This document shows positions 1 through 7,072 of a DNA stretch of 7,830 bases, piece by piece (positions within the stretch are counted from its first letter, which is position 1; each line of letters begins with the position of its first letter). Origin of the DNA: a bacterium (GTDB taxonomy: Bacteria > Verrucomicrobiota > Verrucomicrobiae > Opitutales > Opitutaceae); contig JAJXYI010000201.1 of assembly GCA_021780625.1 (NCBI GenBank), positions 1 through 7,830 on the forward strand. Reading direction: 5' to 3'. The notes beneath the pieces are model-generated. The model did no database searches and was not told the origin of the DNA. It saw only the letters and a program-made list of their open reading frames with translations. The position numbers were made by a program, and so were the translations under genes.

Positions 1-1
1 C

Positions 2-727
2 CCGACGATCGTCAACAACGTCGAGACGCTCTGCCATGTGCTCCATATCGCCGACATCGGCGGCGACGCCTATGGCAAGATCGGCACCCCCAACAACACG
101 GGCACCCGCATCATCGGCGTCAGCGGCCATATCCAGAAACCGGGGTACTATGAGTTCGAGTGCGGCAAAGTCACGTTTGGCCGCCTTCTCAACGAGATCT
201 GCGGCGGTCCCCTCCCGGGACACACTTTCAAGGCCGTCATCCCCGGCGGCTCCTCCGCCAAGGTCCTTCGCTTCGGCGAGCGGTTCAAGGTGAAGCAGAA
301 GGACGGTTCGTTTGTCGACTGGGGCATCGACGACATCCCTCTCGATTTCGACTCGCTCGCCGCGTGCGGCACCATGGGCGGGTCCGGCGGCGTGATCGTC
401 ATGGACGACCGCGTCAACGTCGTCGAGGCCCTCGGCAACCTCAACGCATTCTACGCCCACGAGAGCTGCGGCCAGTGCACTCCCTGCCGCGAGGGCTCGC
501 TGTGGATGAAAAAGATCACCCACCGCATGGTGCACGGCGACGCCCGCTCCAACGACGGCGAGCTGCTCAAGAGCGTTGCCGACCAGATCGCCGGCCGCAC
601 CATCTGCGCCTTCGGCGAAGCCTGCTCCTGGCCCACCCAGAGTTTCGTCCAAAAGTTCCCCGACGACTTCAAGGCCTACCCGGAGGCGAAGAAGGCCGCC
701 GGCGGCAAGGCGCTCCCGCTCGTTTGA
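2..727 (+). CDS. nuoF: NADH-quinone oxidoreductase subunit F (NuoF), 5'-truncated
   Basis: NuoF is the 51-kDa subunit that binds NADH and FMN, accepts hydride from NADH and passes electrons to [4Fe-4S] cluster N3 in the peripheral arm, on the cytoplasmic side. The frame is open from base 2 and gives the last 241 residues; the FMN/NADH-binding N-terminal half lies outside the window. The visible part opens with PTIVNNVETL, a conserved NuoF motif, so the GTG at 38 is not a start. The N3 ligands are in ESCGQCTPCREG (Cys codons at 467, 476 and 485) and TICAFGEA (Cys codon at 605), with 40-residue spacing from third to fourth Cys as in the family. After GGSS there is an extra charged segment of about 16 residues (roughly 257-337) relative to remembered Thermus Nqo1 and E. 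coli NuoF. The gene ends in TGA 47 nt before nuoG. Identity is certain; only the start is missing. Confidence 0.97.
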   Translation, partial: PTIVNNVETLCHVLHIADIGGDAYGKIGTPNNTGTRIIGVSGHIQKPGYYEFECGKVTFGRLLNEICGGPLPGHTFKAVIPGGSSAKVLRFGERFKVKQKDGSFVDWGIDDIPLDFDSLAACGTMGGSGGVIVMDDRVNVVEALGNLNAFYAHESCGQCTPCREGSLWMKKITHRMVHGDARSNDGELLKSVADQIAGRTICAFGEACSWPTQSFVQKFPDDFKAYPEAKKAAGGKALPLV

Positions 728-774
728 GGAGCACGGTGGCTCCCCTCAATTCTCCCATTCCTTCTCCTTCATCA
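728..774 (+). promoter_or_regulatory. nuoF-nuoG spacer with pyrimidine-rich leader
   Basis: This 47-nt spacer precedes the nuoG ATG. Its last 34 bases (741-774) contain no G and only five A, and end in CCTTCTCCTTCATCA. No Shine-Dalgarno lies near ATG 775. A GGAG at 728-731 overlaps the end of nuoF and lies 4 nt before an in-frame GTG at 736, so it could serve an alternative nuoG start. The composition is seen directly; a role in ribosome recruitment is inference. Confidence 0.45.
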
Positions 775-2460
775 ATGACCACGCCCGCCAAAACCGACCT
801 CATCACCGTCAACGTCGACGGCAGGGAGATCGCCGTGCCGAAGGGCACGAACATGATCGAGGCCGCCAAACTTCTCGGCATCGATATCCCGCACTACTGC
901 TACCATCCCAAGCTGAGCGTGGTGGGCAATTGCCGCATGTGCCTCGTGGAAATGGGCATGCCCGCAGTCGACCCGGCGACCAAGCAGCCGGTCACGGATC
1001 CCGCCACCGGCAAGCAGAAGGTCAACTGGATGCCGCGCCCCACCATCGGTTGCGCCACCAACGCCTCCCCCGGCCTGCACATCCGCACCAACACCCCGCT
1101 CGTCAAGGACTGCCGCGAGGGCGTGATGGAGTTTCTCCTCGTCAACCACCCGCTCGACTGCCCCATTTGCGACCAGGCCGGCGAGTGCCGCCTCCAGGAG
1201 CAGGCCACCCAGTACGGACGCGGCTACTCCCGCTTCATCGAGCAGAAAAACGTGAAGCCGAAGCGCACCGTGCTCGGGCCGCGCGTCATGCTCGACGATG
1301 AGCGCTGCGTGCTCTGCTCGCGCTGCATCCGCTTCAGCAAGGACGTCGCCAAGGATGACGTTCTCGGCTTTATCGACCGCGGTAGCTACTCGACGCTCAC
1401 CTGCTTTCCCGGCAGGCAGCTCGAAAACAATTATTCGCTCAACACCGTCGACATCTGTCCGGTGGGCGCGCTCACGAGCACCGATTTTCGCTTCAAGATG
1501 CGCGTCTGGTTCCTCAAGCAGACGAACAGCATCGACACCGAGTCGAGCGTTGGCGCCAACACGATCGTGTGGTCCCGCGAGGGCGTCATCTATCGCATCA
1601 CGCCGCGCCGCAACGACGAGGTGAACGATACCTGGATGGCCGACAGCGGCCGCCTCTTCTACAAGCAAGTGCGCGCCGACAACCGTCTTCTCGCCGCGAG
1701 AATCGACGGTCAGGTCGTCGCACACGGCCAGGCGTTGCAGGCTGCTTCCGAACTGCTCAAGCAGGGCGGCGTCGCCATCGTCGGTTCCGGCCGTGCATCC
1801 GTCGAGGAACAGTTCCTCACCCGCAGGCTCGCCGAGTCCCTGAATGCCCCAGCCGCGATCGTCGCCAGGGTGGGGCAGGGCGACGGGCTTCTCATCTCCG
1901 CCGACCGCAATCCGAACACGCGCGGCGCACTTGTCACGGGTCTGATCTCCTCGCTGCCGTCGACCACGCTCGCGTCCCTCGCCCGGGCGATCGACGCCGG
2001 CTCCGTGAAGACGGTCCTCACGCACAACGAGGACCTGTTGGCCGCGGGTCTCACTCCGGCCCAGCTCGCCAAGGTCGCGGTGGTCTATGTCGGCACGCAC
2101 GATAATGCCACGGCCGCCGCTGCGAGGATCCTGATCCCCTCGCTCACGGTGTTCGAAAAGAGCGGTTCCTTCGTGAACCAGCAGTTTCGCCTGCAGAAGT
2201 TTTCCGCCGCGGTGCCCGCTCCCGAGGGCGTCGCGGACGACCTCGCCACGCTCGGCACCCTGGTCAACGCGGCCGGTGGCTCCTGCCCGAGCGCCGGGCT
2301 GCCCGCGCTCTGGACCGCGCTCTCCACGGAGGTTCCCGTGCTCGCAGGGCTCGCGTATTCGAAGATTCCCGACACGGGTGCGGCGCTCGACGCTGCGGCC
2401 TGGGCGGGACTGCACTTCCCCGAGGGCGAGACCCTTCACTACAAACCGGCGAAAGCCTGA
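775..2460 (+). CDS. nuoG: NADH-quinone oxidoreductase subunit G (NuoG), short, N7-less
   Basis: NuoG (75-kDa type) relays electrons from NuoF to NuoI through iron-sulfur clusters in the peripheral arm. The 561-residue product has an N-terminal [2Fe-2S] ferredoxin domain with N1b ligands Cys42, Cys53, Cys56 and Cys93. N5 follows (His125, Cys129, Cys132, Cys138; HxxxCxxCx5C), then N4 (Cys178, Cys181, Cys184, Cys228). From about residue 250 the molybdopterin-oxidoreductase-like domain begins, but all four N7 cysteine positions are replaced (Asp254, Ser257, Ala261, Ala289), as in mitochondrial and alphaproteobacterial subunits. The motif EKSGSFVN near 461-468 is a remnant of the family's EkeGTfvN. 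The protein is much shorter than E. coli NuoG (about 900 residues) and shorter than the mitochondrial protein (about 700), so the C-terminal domain is reduced. ATG 775 is chosen because the ferredoxin fold starts about nine residues later. GTG 736, preceded by a GGAG, would add 13 low-complexity residues. Confidence 0.96.
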   Translation: MTTPAKTDLITVNVDGREIAVPKGTNMIEAAKLLGIDIPHYCYHPKLSVVGNCRMCLVEMGMPAVDPATKQPVTDPATGKQKVNWMPRPTIGCATNASPGLHIRTNTPLVKDCREGVMEFLLVNHPLDCPICDQAGECRLQEQATQYGRGYSRFIEQKNVKPKRTVLGPRVMLDDERCVLCSRCIRFSKDVAKDDVLGFIDRGSYSTLTCFPGRQLENNYSLNTVDICPVGALTSTDFRFKMRVWFLKQTNSIDTESSVGANTIVWSREGVIYRITPRRNDEVNDTWMADSGRLFYKQVRADNRLLAARIDGQVVAHGQALQAASELLKQGGVAIVGSGRASVEEQFLTRRLAESLNAPAAIVARVGQGDGLLISADRNPNTRGALVTGLISSLPSTTLASLARAIDAGSVKTVLTHNEDLLAAGLTPAQLAKVAVVYVGTHDNATAAAARILIPSLTVFEKSGSFVNQQFRLQKFSAAVPAPEGVADDLATLGTLVNAAGGSCPSAGLPALWTALSTEVPVLAGLAYSKIPDTGAALDAAAWAGLHFPEGETLHYKPAKA

Positions 2461-2484
2461 TCCGTCCCTTTTCCCTCAATCTCC
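2461..2484 (+). promoter_or_regulatory. nuoG-nuoH spacer with pyrimidine tract
   Basis: This is the shortest spacer of the window, 24 nt. The 20 bases before the ATG contain no G and two A, and include CCCTTTTCCC (2466-2475), a 10-mer that recurs exactly before nuoJ. There is no Shine-Dalgarno motif, although the next gene is a complete, well-conserved subunit. Its function as a leader is inferred from recurrence. Confidence 0.4.
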
Positions 2485-3633
2485 ATGGCCGACTTCTACT
2501 TCAGCCTCCCGCCGCTGCTCCGAGGGTTTCTCCAGGGACTCGCGGTCGTCCTCGTGATCTTCCCGATCGCGGGCGCCTCGTCGCTGGCCGAGCGCAAGGT
2601 CTCCGCCTGGATCCAGGGCCGGCCCGGTCCCAACCGCGCCATCGTGCCGTGGTTCGCGGCCATTCCCTTCCTCGGCCGCTTCCTCCAGCGGCTCGGCCTC
2701 TTCCATCTCGCGGCCGACGGTGGAAAACTCCTGCTCAAGGAGGAGCCGCTTCCGGGGCACGTCCACAAGTTTTACTACACCATCGCCCCCTGGCTCGGGC
2801 TCATCCCCGCCTTCACGACCATCACCGTGGTCCCTTTCGGCGCGTATTGGGATTCCGCGATGCAGACGATGCATCCGCTCGTGCTGGCCAACGTCGACAT
2901 CGGCATCCTCGCCGTATTCGCCATCGGCTCGCTGGGCGTCTATTCGGTGATCCTCGCCGGCTGGTCCTCCAATTCGAAGTATCCGTTCATCGGCTCCATC
3001 CGGGCCTCCGCCCAGCTGATCTCCTATGAGATCTCGATGACGCTGGCCGTGCTGCCGGTGTTCATGTGGATCAACTCGCCTGGGTCCGATGGCTCCCTGA
3101 GCCTCGCACGCGTGGTGGAATTTCAGTCCGGCACGCATTTCCTCGGCGGACTTTGGTTCGTGTTCCTCATGCCGCTGTCGGCGCTCATCTTCCTGATCGC
3201 CCTGTTTGCCGAAACCAACCGCCTGCCCTTCGACATGCCGGAATCCGAGGCGGACCTCGTCGGCGGATTCCACACGGAATACGGCGCCTTCAAATGGTCG
3301 CTGTTCTTCGTGGCGGAATACGCGCACATGATCGTCGGCTCGGCCGTCTTCGTGGTGCTCTTCCTGGGCGGCTGGAATCCGCTGCCCTGGGTGCCGGTCG
3401 CGAGTCTGGTGCACTGGTTCCATCTGGAAAACCTTCCGTTTGTCGTGGGCCTGGTTTCCATCGCCATCTTCCTCGCGAAGGTGATCTTCATGATCTTCTT
3501 CTTCATGTGGGTGCGCTGGACCCTCCCGCGCTTCCGCTACGACCAGGTGATGAGGATCGGCTGGAGGCGGCTGCTTCCGCTCGCGATCGCCAACCTCATC
3601 TTCTACATCATCGCCATCGCGCTTCTGACCTGA
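2485..3633 (+). CDS. nuoH: NADH-quinone oxidoreductase subunit H (NuoH)
   Basis: NuoH (ND1 homologue) is the membrane subunit that forms most of the quinone chamber and joins the peripheral arm to the proton-pumping arm. The 382-residue product shows about eight hydrophobic helices (near 10-33, 101-121, 134-160, 177-198, 221-243, 280-300, 315-342 and 362-382). Family signatures include AERKVSAWIQGRPGPNR (35-51), GWSSNSKYPFIGSIRASAQ (159-177) followed by SYE with Glu182, ETNRLPFDMPESEADLVGG (243-261) with the acidic loop by the quinone site, HTEYG (263-267), and the C-terminal RWTLPRFRYDQ (344-354). The RAPFD found in many homologues reads RLPFD here. The loop after GPNR is about 15 residues longer than usual before ADGGKLLLKEE (residues 51-76). 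The start at ATG 2485 gives a normal N-terminus directly before TM1. NuoI, which docks on this subunit, is the next gene. Confidence 0.97.
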   Translation: MADFYFSLPPLLRGFLQGLAVVLVIFPIAGASSLAERKVSAWIQGRPGPNRAIVPWFAAIPFLGRFLQRLGLFHLAADGGKLLLKEEPLPGHVHKFYYTIAPWLGLIPAFTTITVVPFGAYWDSAMQTMHPLVLANVDIGILAVFAIGSLGVYSVILAGWSSNSKYPFIGSIRASAQLISYEISMTLAVLPVFMWINSPGSDGSLSLARVVEFQSGTHFLGGLWFVFLMPLSALIFLIALFAETNRLPFDMPESEADLVGGFHTEYGAFKWSLFFVAEYAHMIVGSAVFVVLFLGGWNPLPWVPVASLVHWFHLENLPFVVGLVSIAIFLAKVIFMIFFFMWVRWTLPRFRYDQVMRIGWRRLLPLAIANLIFYIIAIALLT

Positions 3634-3691
3634 ACCGCATCCGGCGGCCTCTTCGAAACGACGACGCCCACTTCCGACCCTCTTCCACTCC
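3634..3691 (+). promoter_or_regulatory. nuoH-nuoI spacer, longest in the operon
   Basis: At 58 nt this is the longest spacer in the window. No terminator hairpin or recognisable promoter is visible. Its 3' end is pyrimidine-rich: positions 3677-3691 contain two A and no G (ACCCTCTTCCACTCC). No Shine-Dalgarno motif precedes ATG 3692. Its role as a translation leader is inferred from the same pattern before the other genes. Confidence 0.38.
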
Positions 3692-4243
3692 ATGCCCGCC
3701 ACCGTCAAAGTCCTCGAACGCAAGCCCCTCAGCTTCGCCGAGCGCACCTACCTGCCGCAGATCGCCGCAGGGCTCAAGACCACGATCAAGCACCTCTTCG
3801 CGCCGAAGGTGACGATGGAATACCCGGAGCAGCGCCCGGAGATCCTTCCCGGTTACCGCGGCGTGCCGACTCTCGTGATGGATCCGCATGGCCGCGAGAA
3901 GTGCGTATCCTGCCAGCTCTGCGAATTTGTCTGCCCGCCCAAGGCCATCCGCATCACGCCGGGAGAGGTGCCCGCCGACCAGCCCGAACGCAGCCATGTG
4001 GAAAAGGCCCCGCGGGAGTTCGAAATCGACATGCTTCGGTGCATCTACTGCGGCCTTTGCCAGGAGGTCTGCCCCGAGGAGGCCATCTTCCTTCAGAACG
4101 TCTACTCGACCTCGGGGTACACCCGCGCGTCGATGGTGAACAACAAGCAGCGCCTCTACGAACTCGGCGGCACGCTGCCCGACCAGCATTTCAAGTGGGA
4201 CAGGAAGAAGGCGGCAGAGACCGCCGGAAACGCCCGCCACTGA
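3692..4243 (+). CDS. nuoI: NADH-quinone oxidoreductase subunit I (NuoI), 2x[4Fe-4S]
   Basis: NuoI (TYKY homologue) holds clusters N6a and N6b and carries electrons from NuoG towards N2 in NuoB and the quinone site above NuoH. The 183-residue product has two ferredoxin motifs of CxxCxxCxxxC form: Cys71, Cys74, Cys77 and Cys81 (CVSCQLCEFVCPPKAI), and Cys117, Cys120, Cys123 and Cys127 (CIYCGLCQEVCPEEAIF). These are the eight ligands expected for two [4Fe-4S] clusters. The N-terminal stretch at residues 20-40 fits the amphipathic segment that lies along the membrane. RGVPTLVMDPHGREKC matches the usual RGxxxL...GxExC lead-in to the first motif. The tail after about residue 160 is short, charged and poorly conserved. 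Length and architecture are ordinary for bacterial NuoI, and the gene sits between nuoH and nuoJ as in typical 14-gene operons. Confidence 0.97.
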   Translation: MPATVKVLERKPLSFAERTYLPQIAAGLKTTIKHLFAPKVTMEYPEQRPEILPGYRGVPTLVMDPHGREKCVSCQLCEFVCPPKAIRITPGEVPADQPERSHVEKAPREFEIDMLRCIYCGLCQEVCPEEAIFLQNVYSTSGYTRASMVNNKQRLYELGGTLPDQHFKWDRKKAAETAGNARH

Positions 4244-4289
4244 TCCGCTGCGCGCCGCCCCCGCAATCTTTTCTGACCCTTTTCCCGCC
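4244..4289 (+). promoter_or_regulatory. nuoI-nuoJ spacer with CCCTTTTCCC tract
   Basis: This 46-nt spacer contains CCCTTTTCCC at 4277-4286, three bases before ATG 4290. The same 10-mer occurs before nuoH, where it ends nine bases before the start. The last 20 bases hold three purines. No Shine-Dalgarno motif is present. A GC-rich run (GCGCGCCGCCCCCGC) opens the spacer but makes no convincing hairpin with a T tract, so I do not call a terminator. Confidence 0.4.
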
Positions 4290-4802
4290 ATGTCCGACCT
4301 CCTCTTTTTCGCCTTCACCGCCCTGACCGCCGGCGGCGCGCTCGGCGTCGTGCTGAACAAGAACGCGGTGCACGCGGCCTTCTGCCTGCTGCTCAGCCTC
4401 CTGGGGACCGCCGGCCTTTTCGTGCTGCTCAACGCCTACCTGCTCGCCGCGCTGCTCATCCTCGTCTACGCCGGCGCCGTCGTCGCGCTGTTCGTGTTCG
4501 TCGTGATGCTGATCGGCATGCAGGGCGGCACCGGCAAGCCCACCGGCAGGCTCGCCACCGTCGGCGCATTCCTCGCCTTCATCGCGCTGCTCGCCGGCGC
4601 CTTCGTGACCCTCACCCGCGAGCCGCTGCCGCCGCCCGTGCTCGCCAACATGCCGCCCGTCGGTGCCGAGCTGAAGCTCTACGCCTATCAGCTGTTCACC
4701 ACCTACCTCCTCCCCGTCGAAGTCTCCGGATTCCTTCTGCTCGTGGCCATGATCGGCGTGATCGTCCTCGCCAAGAAGGACAAGCCCGAGGCGAAGGCCT
4801 GA
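4290..4802 (+). CDS. nuoJ: NADH-quinone oxidoreductase subunit J (NuoJ)
   Basis: NuoJ (ND6 homologue) is a small membrane subunit next to NuoH and NuoK. Its third helix takes part in the conformational change that couples quinone reduction to pumping. The 170-residue product has five hydrophobic helices (near 4-22, 28-50, 53-77, 90-110 and 140-161). The hallmark is [15 protein letters not shown] in the third helix (Tyr60 onward), the counterpart of the pi-bulge segment YxGAxxVLFx[21 protein letters not shown] (25-39) matches the second helix of the family. The last helix, [19 protein letters not shown], matches the usual S-x-LLLxAxxGAIxLa ending. The loop between helices four and five (residues 110-134) is proline-rich. 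Length is typical. The next gene is its structural partner nuoK. Confidence 0.95.
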   Translation: MSDLLFFAFTALTAGGALGVVLNKNAVHAAFCLLLSLLGTAGLFVLLNAYLLAALLILVYAGAVVALFVFVVMLIGMQGGTGKPTGRLATVGAFLAFIALLAGAFVTLTREPLPPPVLANMPPVGAELKLYAYQLFTTYLLPVEVSGFLLLVAMIGVIVLAKKDKPEAKA

Positions 4803-4848
4803 CGCACCCGCCCCGCCGCGGTATCCAGAACTCAACTCCATCCCTCCC
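4803..4848 (+). promoter_or_regulatory. nuoJ-nuoK spacer, G-free before start
   Basis: This 46-nt spacer ends with ACTCAACTCCATCCCTCCC directly before ATG 4849. The last 20 bases contain no G and five A. The final CCTCCC resembles the anti-Shine-Dalgarno sequence rather than its target, so base pairing with the 16S tail is not possible here. Its role as a leader is inferred from recurrence across the operon. Confidence 0.4.
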
Positions 4849-5154
4849 ATGACCATCGGACTGCACCAGTACCTCATCCTCAGCTGCCTGCTGTTTGCGA
4901 TCGGGTTTTTCGGCGTCCTGCTGCGCAAGAACACGCTCGTCGTGTTCATGTGCCTCGAACTCATGCTGGTCGCCTCGACGATCGGCTTCGTGGCCTTCTC
5001 GCGCTTCAACGCGGCTATGGACGGCAACGTCTTCGTGTTCTTCATCCTCACCGTCGCGGCCGCCGAGGTAGCCGTCGGTCTCGCCATTATCGTCGCCCTG
5101 TTCCGCAAGCGCCAGACGCTGATGCTCGACGAACTCGACGAGCTCAAGAACTGA
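4849..5154 (+). CDS. nuoK: NADH-quinone oxidoreductase subunit K (NuoK)
   Basis: NuoK (ND4L homologue) is a three-helix membrane subunit, related to MrpC, that carries part of the proton path between the quinone site and the antiporter-like subunits. The 101-residue product has helices near 6-25, 30-50 and 61-85. It keeps the two membrane glutamates known to matter in E. coli (Glu36 and Glu72): here Glu37 in FMCLELML and Glu73 in [17 protein letters not shown]. The motif [17 protein letters not shown] is nearly diagnostic for the family. The C-terminal tail ([12 protein letters not shown]) is acidic and matches the short cytoplasmic end of many homologues. Length is standard (about 100 residues). 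The start at ATG 4849 gives the normal N-terminus, [10 protein letters not shown]. Confidence 0.97.
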   Translation: MTIGLHQYLILSCLLFAIGFFGVLLRKNTLVVFMCLELMLVASTIGFVAFSRFNAAMDGNVFVFFILTVAAAEVAVGLAIIVALFRKRQTLMLDELDELKN

Positions 5155-5197
5155 GGCCCGCCTTCGCACACTGCTCCCCGGACACCCTTTCCTTCCC
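5155..5197 (+). promoter_or_regulatory. nuoK-nuoL spacer with 13-nt pyrimidine run
   Basis: This 43-nt spacer finishes with an unbroken 13-nt pyrimidine run, CCCTTTCCTTCCC (5185-5197), touching ATG 5198. No purine-rich Shine-Dalgarno element occurs in the preceding 20 bases. It is one of the clearest examples of the leader pattern that recurs before every gene start in the window. Function is inferred, not shown. Confidence 0.42.
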
Positions 5198-7072
5198 ATG
5201 TCTCCAGCCCAACTCGCCACCCTGGTTCTGCTGTTCCCGCTCGCCTCGGCGACGGTGATCGCGCTGTTCCTGCGCAGGAAGGGAGCGCTCGCCTCGCTCG
5301 TGTCCGTCACCGCCGCCGGTGCGCTCATGATCGTGTCGCTGATGCTGATCCTCGGGGGCAGCCGCTTCGAGGTGTCGCGCGAATGGCTCCGCTTCGGGGA
5401 CTTCGCGATCTCGCTCGGCTTCAAGTTCAACGATCTCGCGGCGTTGATGCTGTTCGTCGTCAGTGTCGTCGGTTTCTTCATCCATCTGTTCAGCCTTGGC
5501 TACATGCACGACGATCCGGCCCGGGGGCGGTATTTCGCCGGACTTTCGATCTTCATGTTTTCGATGATCGGCATCGTCCTCGCCGACAATCTGTTCATGG
5601 TTTTCATTTTCTGGGAGCTCGTGGGCTTCAGTTCCTACCTGCTGATCAACCACTGGCACGAGCGGCAGTCCGCCTCCGACGCCTCGAAGAAGGCGTTCAT
5701 CGTGAACCGCGTGGGCGACTTCGGTTTCCTGCTCGGCATCATCCTGTGCTACTGGCTCAACCACACGGTCAATTTCTCGGCCCTTGCCGCTCTGTCGAGG
5801 GATCATGCGCTCGTCTACAGTCGCGCCATTCCGCTGCTCCTGTTCTGCGGTGCGGTCGGCAAGTCGGCCCAGATGCCCCTGCACGTATGGCTGCCCGACG
5901 CGATGGAGGGCCCGACTCCCGTCTCGGCCCTGATCCACGCGGCGACGATGGTGGCCGCAGGCATTTTCATGCTGTGCAGGATCCAGGTTCTGATGGTTCC
6001 CACCGCGCTTGAGGTCATCATGTGGGTCGGCACCATCACCGCCCTCTACGCGGCCGTCTGCGCCATCGCGCAGCGGGACATCAAGAAGGTCCTGGCCTAT
6101 TCCACGCTCTCGCAGCTCGGCTACATGGTCGCGGCCTTCGGCCTCGGCTCGCTTGCCGTGGAGCATGGGGCCTCCGGAGTGAAGGTGGTCGTGGCCGCCG
6201 GCGTCGGGGCCGCGATGTTCCACCTTACCACCCACGCCTTCTTCAAGGGTCTGCTGTTCCTGGGTTCGGGCTCCGTGATCCACGGCTGCCACCACGAACA
6301 GGACATCTTCAAGATGGGCGGACTCAGGCGGAGGATGCCGGTGACGTTCTGGACCTTCACGATCGGCGTGGCCGCGATCTGCGGGCTGCCGTTCCTTGCG
6401 GGCTTCTTCTCCAAGGACGCAATCCTCTATCTCGCCATGCAGAAGAACGGCGCGGTGTTTGCGATCCTCACGTTCACCGCAGTGCTGACGGCGTTCTACA
6501 TGGTGCGGATGTGGAAGATCGTCTTCTTCGGCGACGGGCGCACCCATGAGGCCTCCCACGCGCACGAGGGTGGCGTCGCACTCTGGCTGCCGCTCGTGGT
6601 GCTGGCCGCGCTGTCGGTGGTCGGCGGATACGGCTTCTTCTTCGCCCGAATCGGCGGCCACATCGCGACCCTGGTGCCCGAGGCCCCCGCGGCGGCGCAA
6701 GCGCGGATGCTGCTGATCTCGGCCGCCATCCTCCTGGTCGGCGTCGGCGCGGCCCTCCTGTTCTACAGGACATCCTCGGAAGATTCGCTCGAAAAGGCCT
6801 CCCCGGGCCTGTTCCGCCTGATCGCCTCGAAGCTCTGGATCGACGAGGCCTATCTCTGGTACGTCGACCGCGTCCAACAGCGGGTCGCCGACATCCTCGC
6901 GTTCCTGGAGCAGATATTCCTCGCGGGCCTGATCATCCGGGGCCTTGCCGGCGTCGTCGGACTCGTGGGTGTGGGCGCCCGTGCGCTCCACGTCGGCAGA
7001 GTCCAGGCCTACGCCTTCTGGTTGCTCCTCGGATTGGTCCTCCTGTGGTGCTACGCCGCAGGAATCATCTGA
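5198..7072 (+). CDS. nuoL: NADH-quinone oxidoreductase subunit L (NuoL)
   Basis: NuoL (ND5 homologue) is the distal antiporter-like proton pump of the membrane arm. The 624-residue product is of normal length (E. coli about 613). It keeps the proton-path residues: Glu140 in FWELVGFSSYLLINHW, Lys222 in GKSAQMPLHVWLPDAMEGPT (the broken-helix lysine), His247 in LIHAATMVAAG, the RDIKKVLAYSTLSQLGYM motif (293-310), His346 and Lys350 in THAFFKGLLFLGSG, and Lys406 in LPFLAGFFSKDAIL. A His-rich loop, HEASHAHEGG (450-459), follows TM13. The C-terminal 90 residues fit the lateral amphipathic helix (around 534-570) and a terminal membrane helix (605-622). The lateral helix region is not extended, so there is no sign of the longer NuoL form reported for complexes with two NuoM copies. 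The start at ATG 5198 gives a normal first helix. Confidence 0.97.
   Translation: MSPAQLATLVLLFPLASATVIALFLRRKGALASLVSVTAAGALMIVSLMLILGGSRFEVSREWLRFGDFAISLGFKFNDLAALMLFVVSVVGFFIHLFSLGYMHDDPARGRYFAGLSIFMFSMIGIVLADNLFMVFIFWELVGFSSYLLINHWHERQSASDASKKAFIVNRVGDFGFLLGIILCYWLNHTVNFSALAALSRDHALVYSRAIPLLLFCGAVGKSAQMPLHVWLPDAMEGPTPVSALIHAATMVAAGIFMLCRIQVLMVPTALEVIMWVGTITALYAAVCAIAQRDIKKVLAYSTLSQLGYMVAAFGLGSLAVEHGASGVKVVVAAGVGAAMFHLTTHAFFKGLLFLGSGSVIHGCHHEQDIFKMGGLRRRMPVTFWTFTIGVAAICGLPFLAGFFSKDAILYLAMQKNGAVFAILTFTAVLTAFYMVRMWKIVFFGDGRTHEASHAHEGGVALWLPLVVLAALSVVGGYGFFFARIGGHIATLVPEAPAAAQARMLLISAAILLVGVGAALLFYRTSSEDSLEKASPGLFRLIASKLWIDEAYLWYVDRVQQRVADILAFLEQIFLAGLIIRGLAGVVGLVGVGARALHVGRVQAYAFWLLLGLVLLWCYAAGII

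Noticed and set aside
450..459. A metal-binding role for the His-rich segment HEASHAHEGG of NuoL (residue numbers given)
   Set aside because: His/Glu-rich loops at this place between late TM helices are common in NuoL proteins, with no established metal function. It is noted only as loop composition.
160..774. An upstream in-frame extension of nuoG running through nuoF
   Set aside because: The frame is open, but the translated stretch is Arg/Pro-rich shadow sequence overlapping the well-conserved NuoF C-terminus. The real nuoG starts at 775, or possibly 736.
772..2439. A 555-codon minus-strand frame across nuoG
   Set aside because: It mirrors the nuoG codons, shows no motif, and has low-complexity Arg/Glu/Gly/Ala composition typical of antisense shadows. 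NuoG on the plus strand has all expected N1b, N5 and N4 ligands.
2476..3747. A 423-codon minus-strand frame across nuoH
   Set aside because: It is highly charged with many Glu, Asp, Arg and His, as expected when the complement of a membrane-protein gene is read. No domain is visible and it covers a spacer and the start of nuoI.
4244..4289. A possible terminator in the GC-rich nuoI-nuoJ spacer
   Set aside because: The GCGCGCCGCCCCCGC run followed by TCTTTTCT looks terminator-like, but I find no complementary arm able to form a stable stem, and it lies inside an operon whose genes form one complex.
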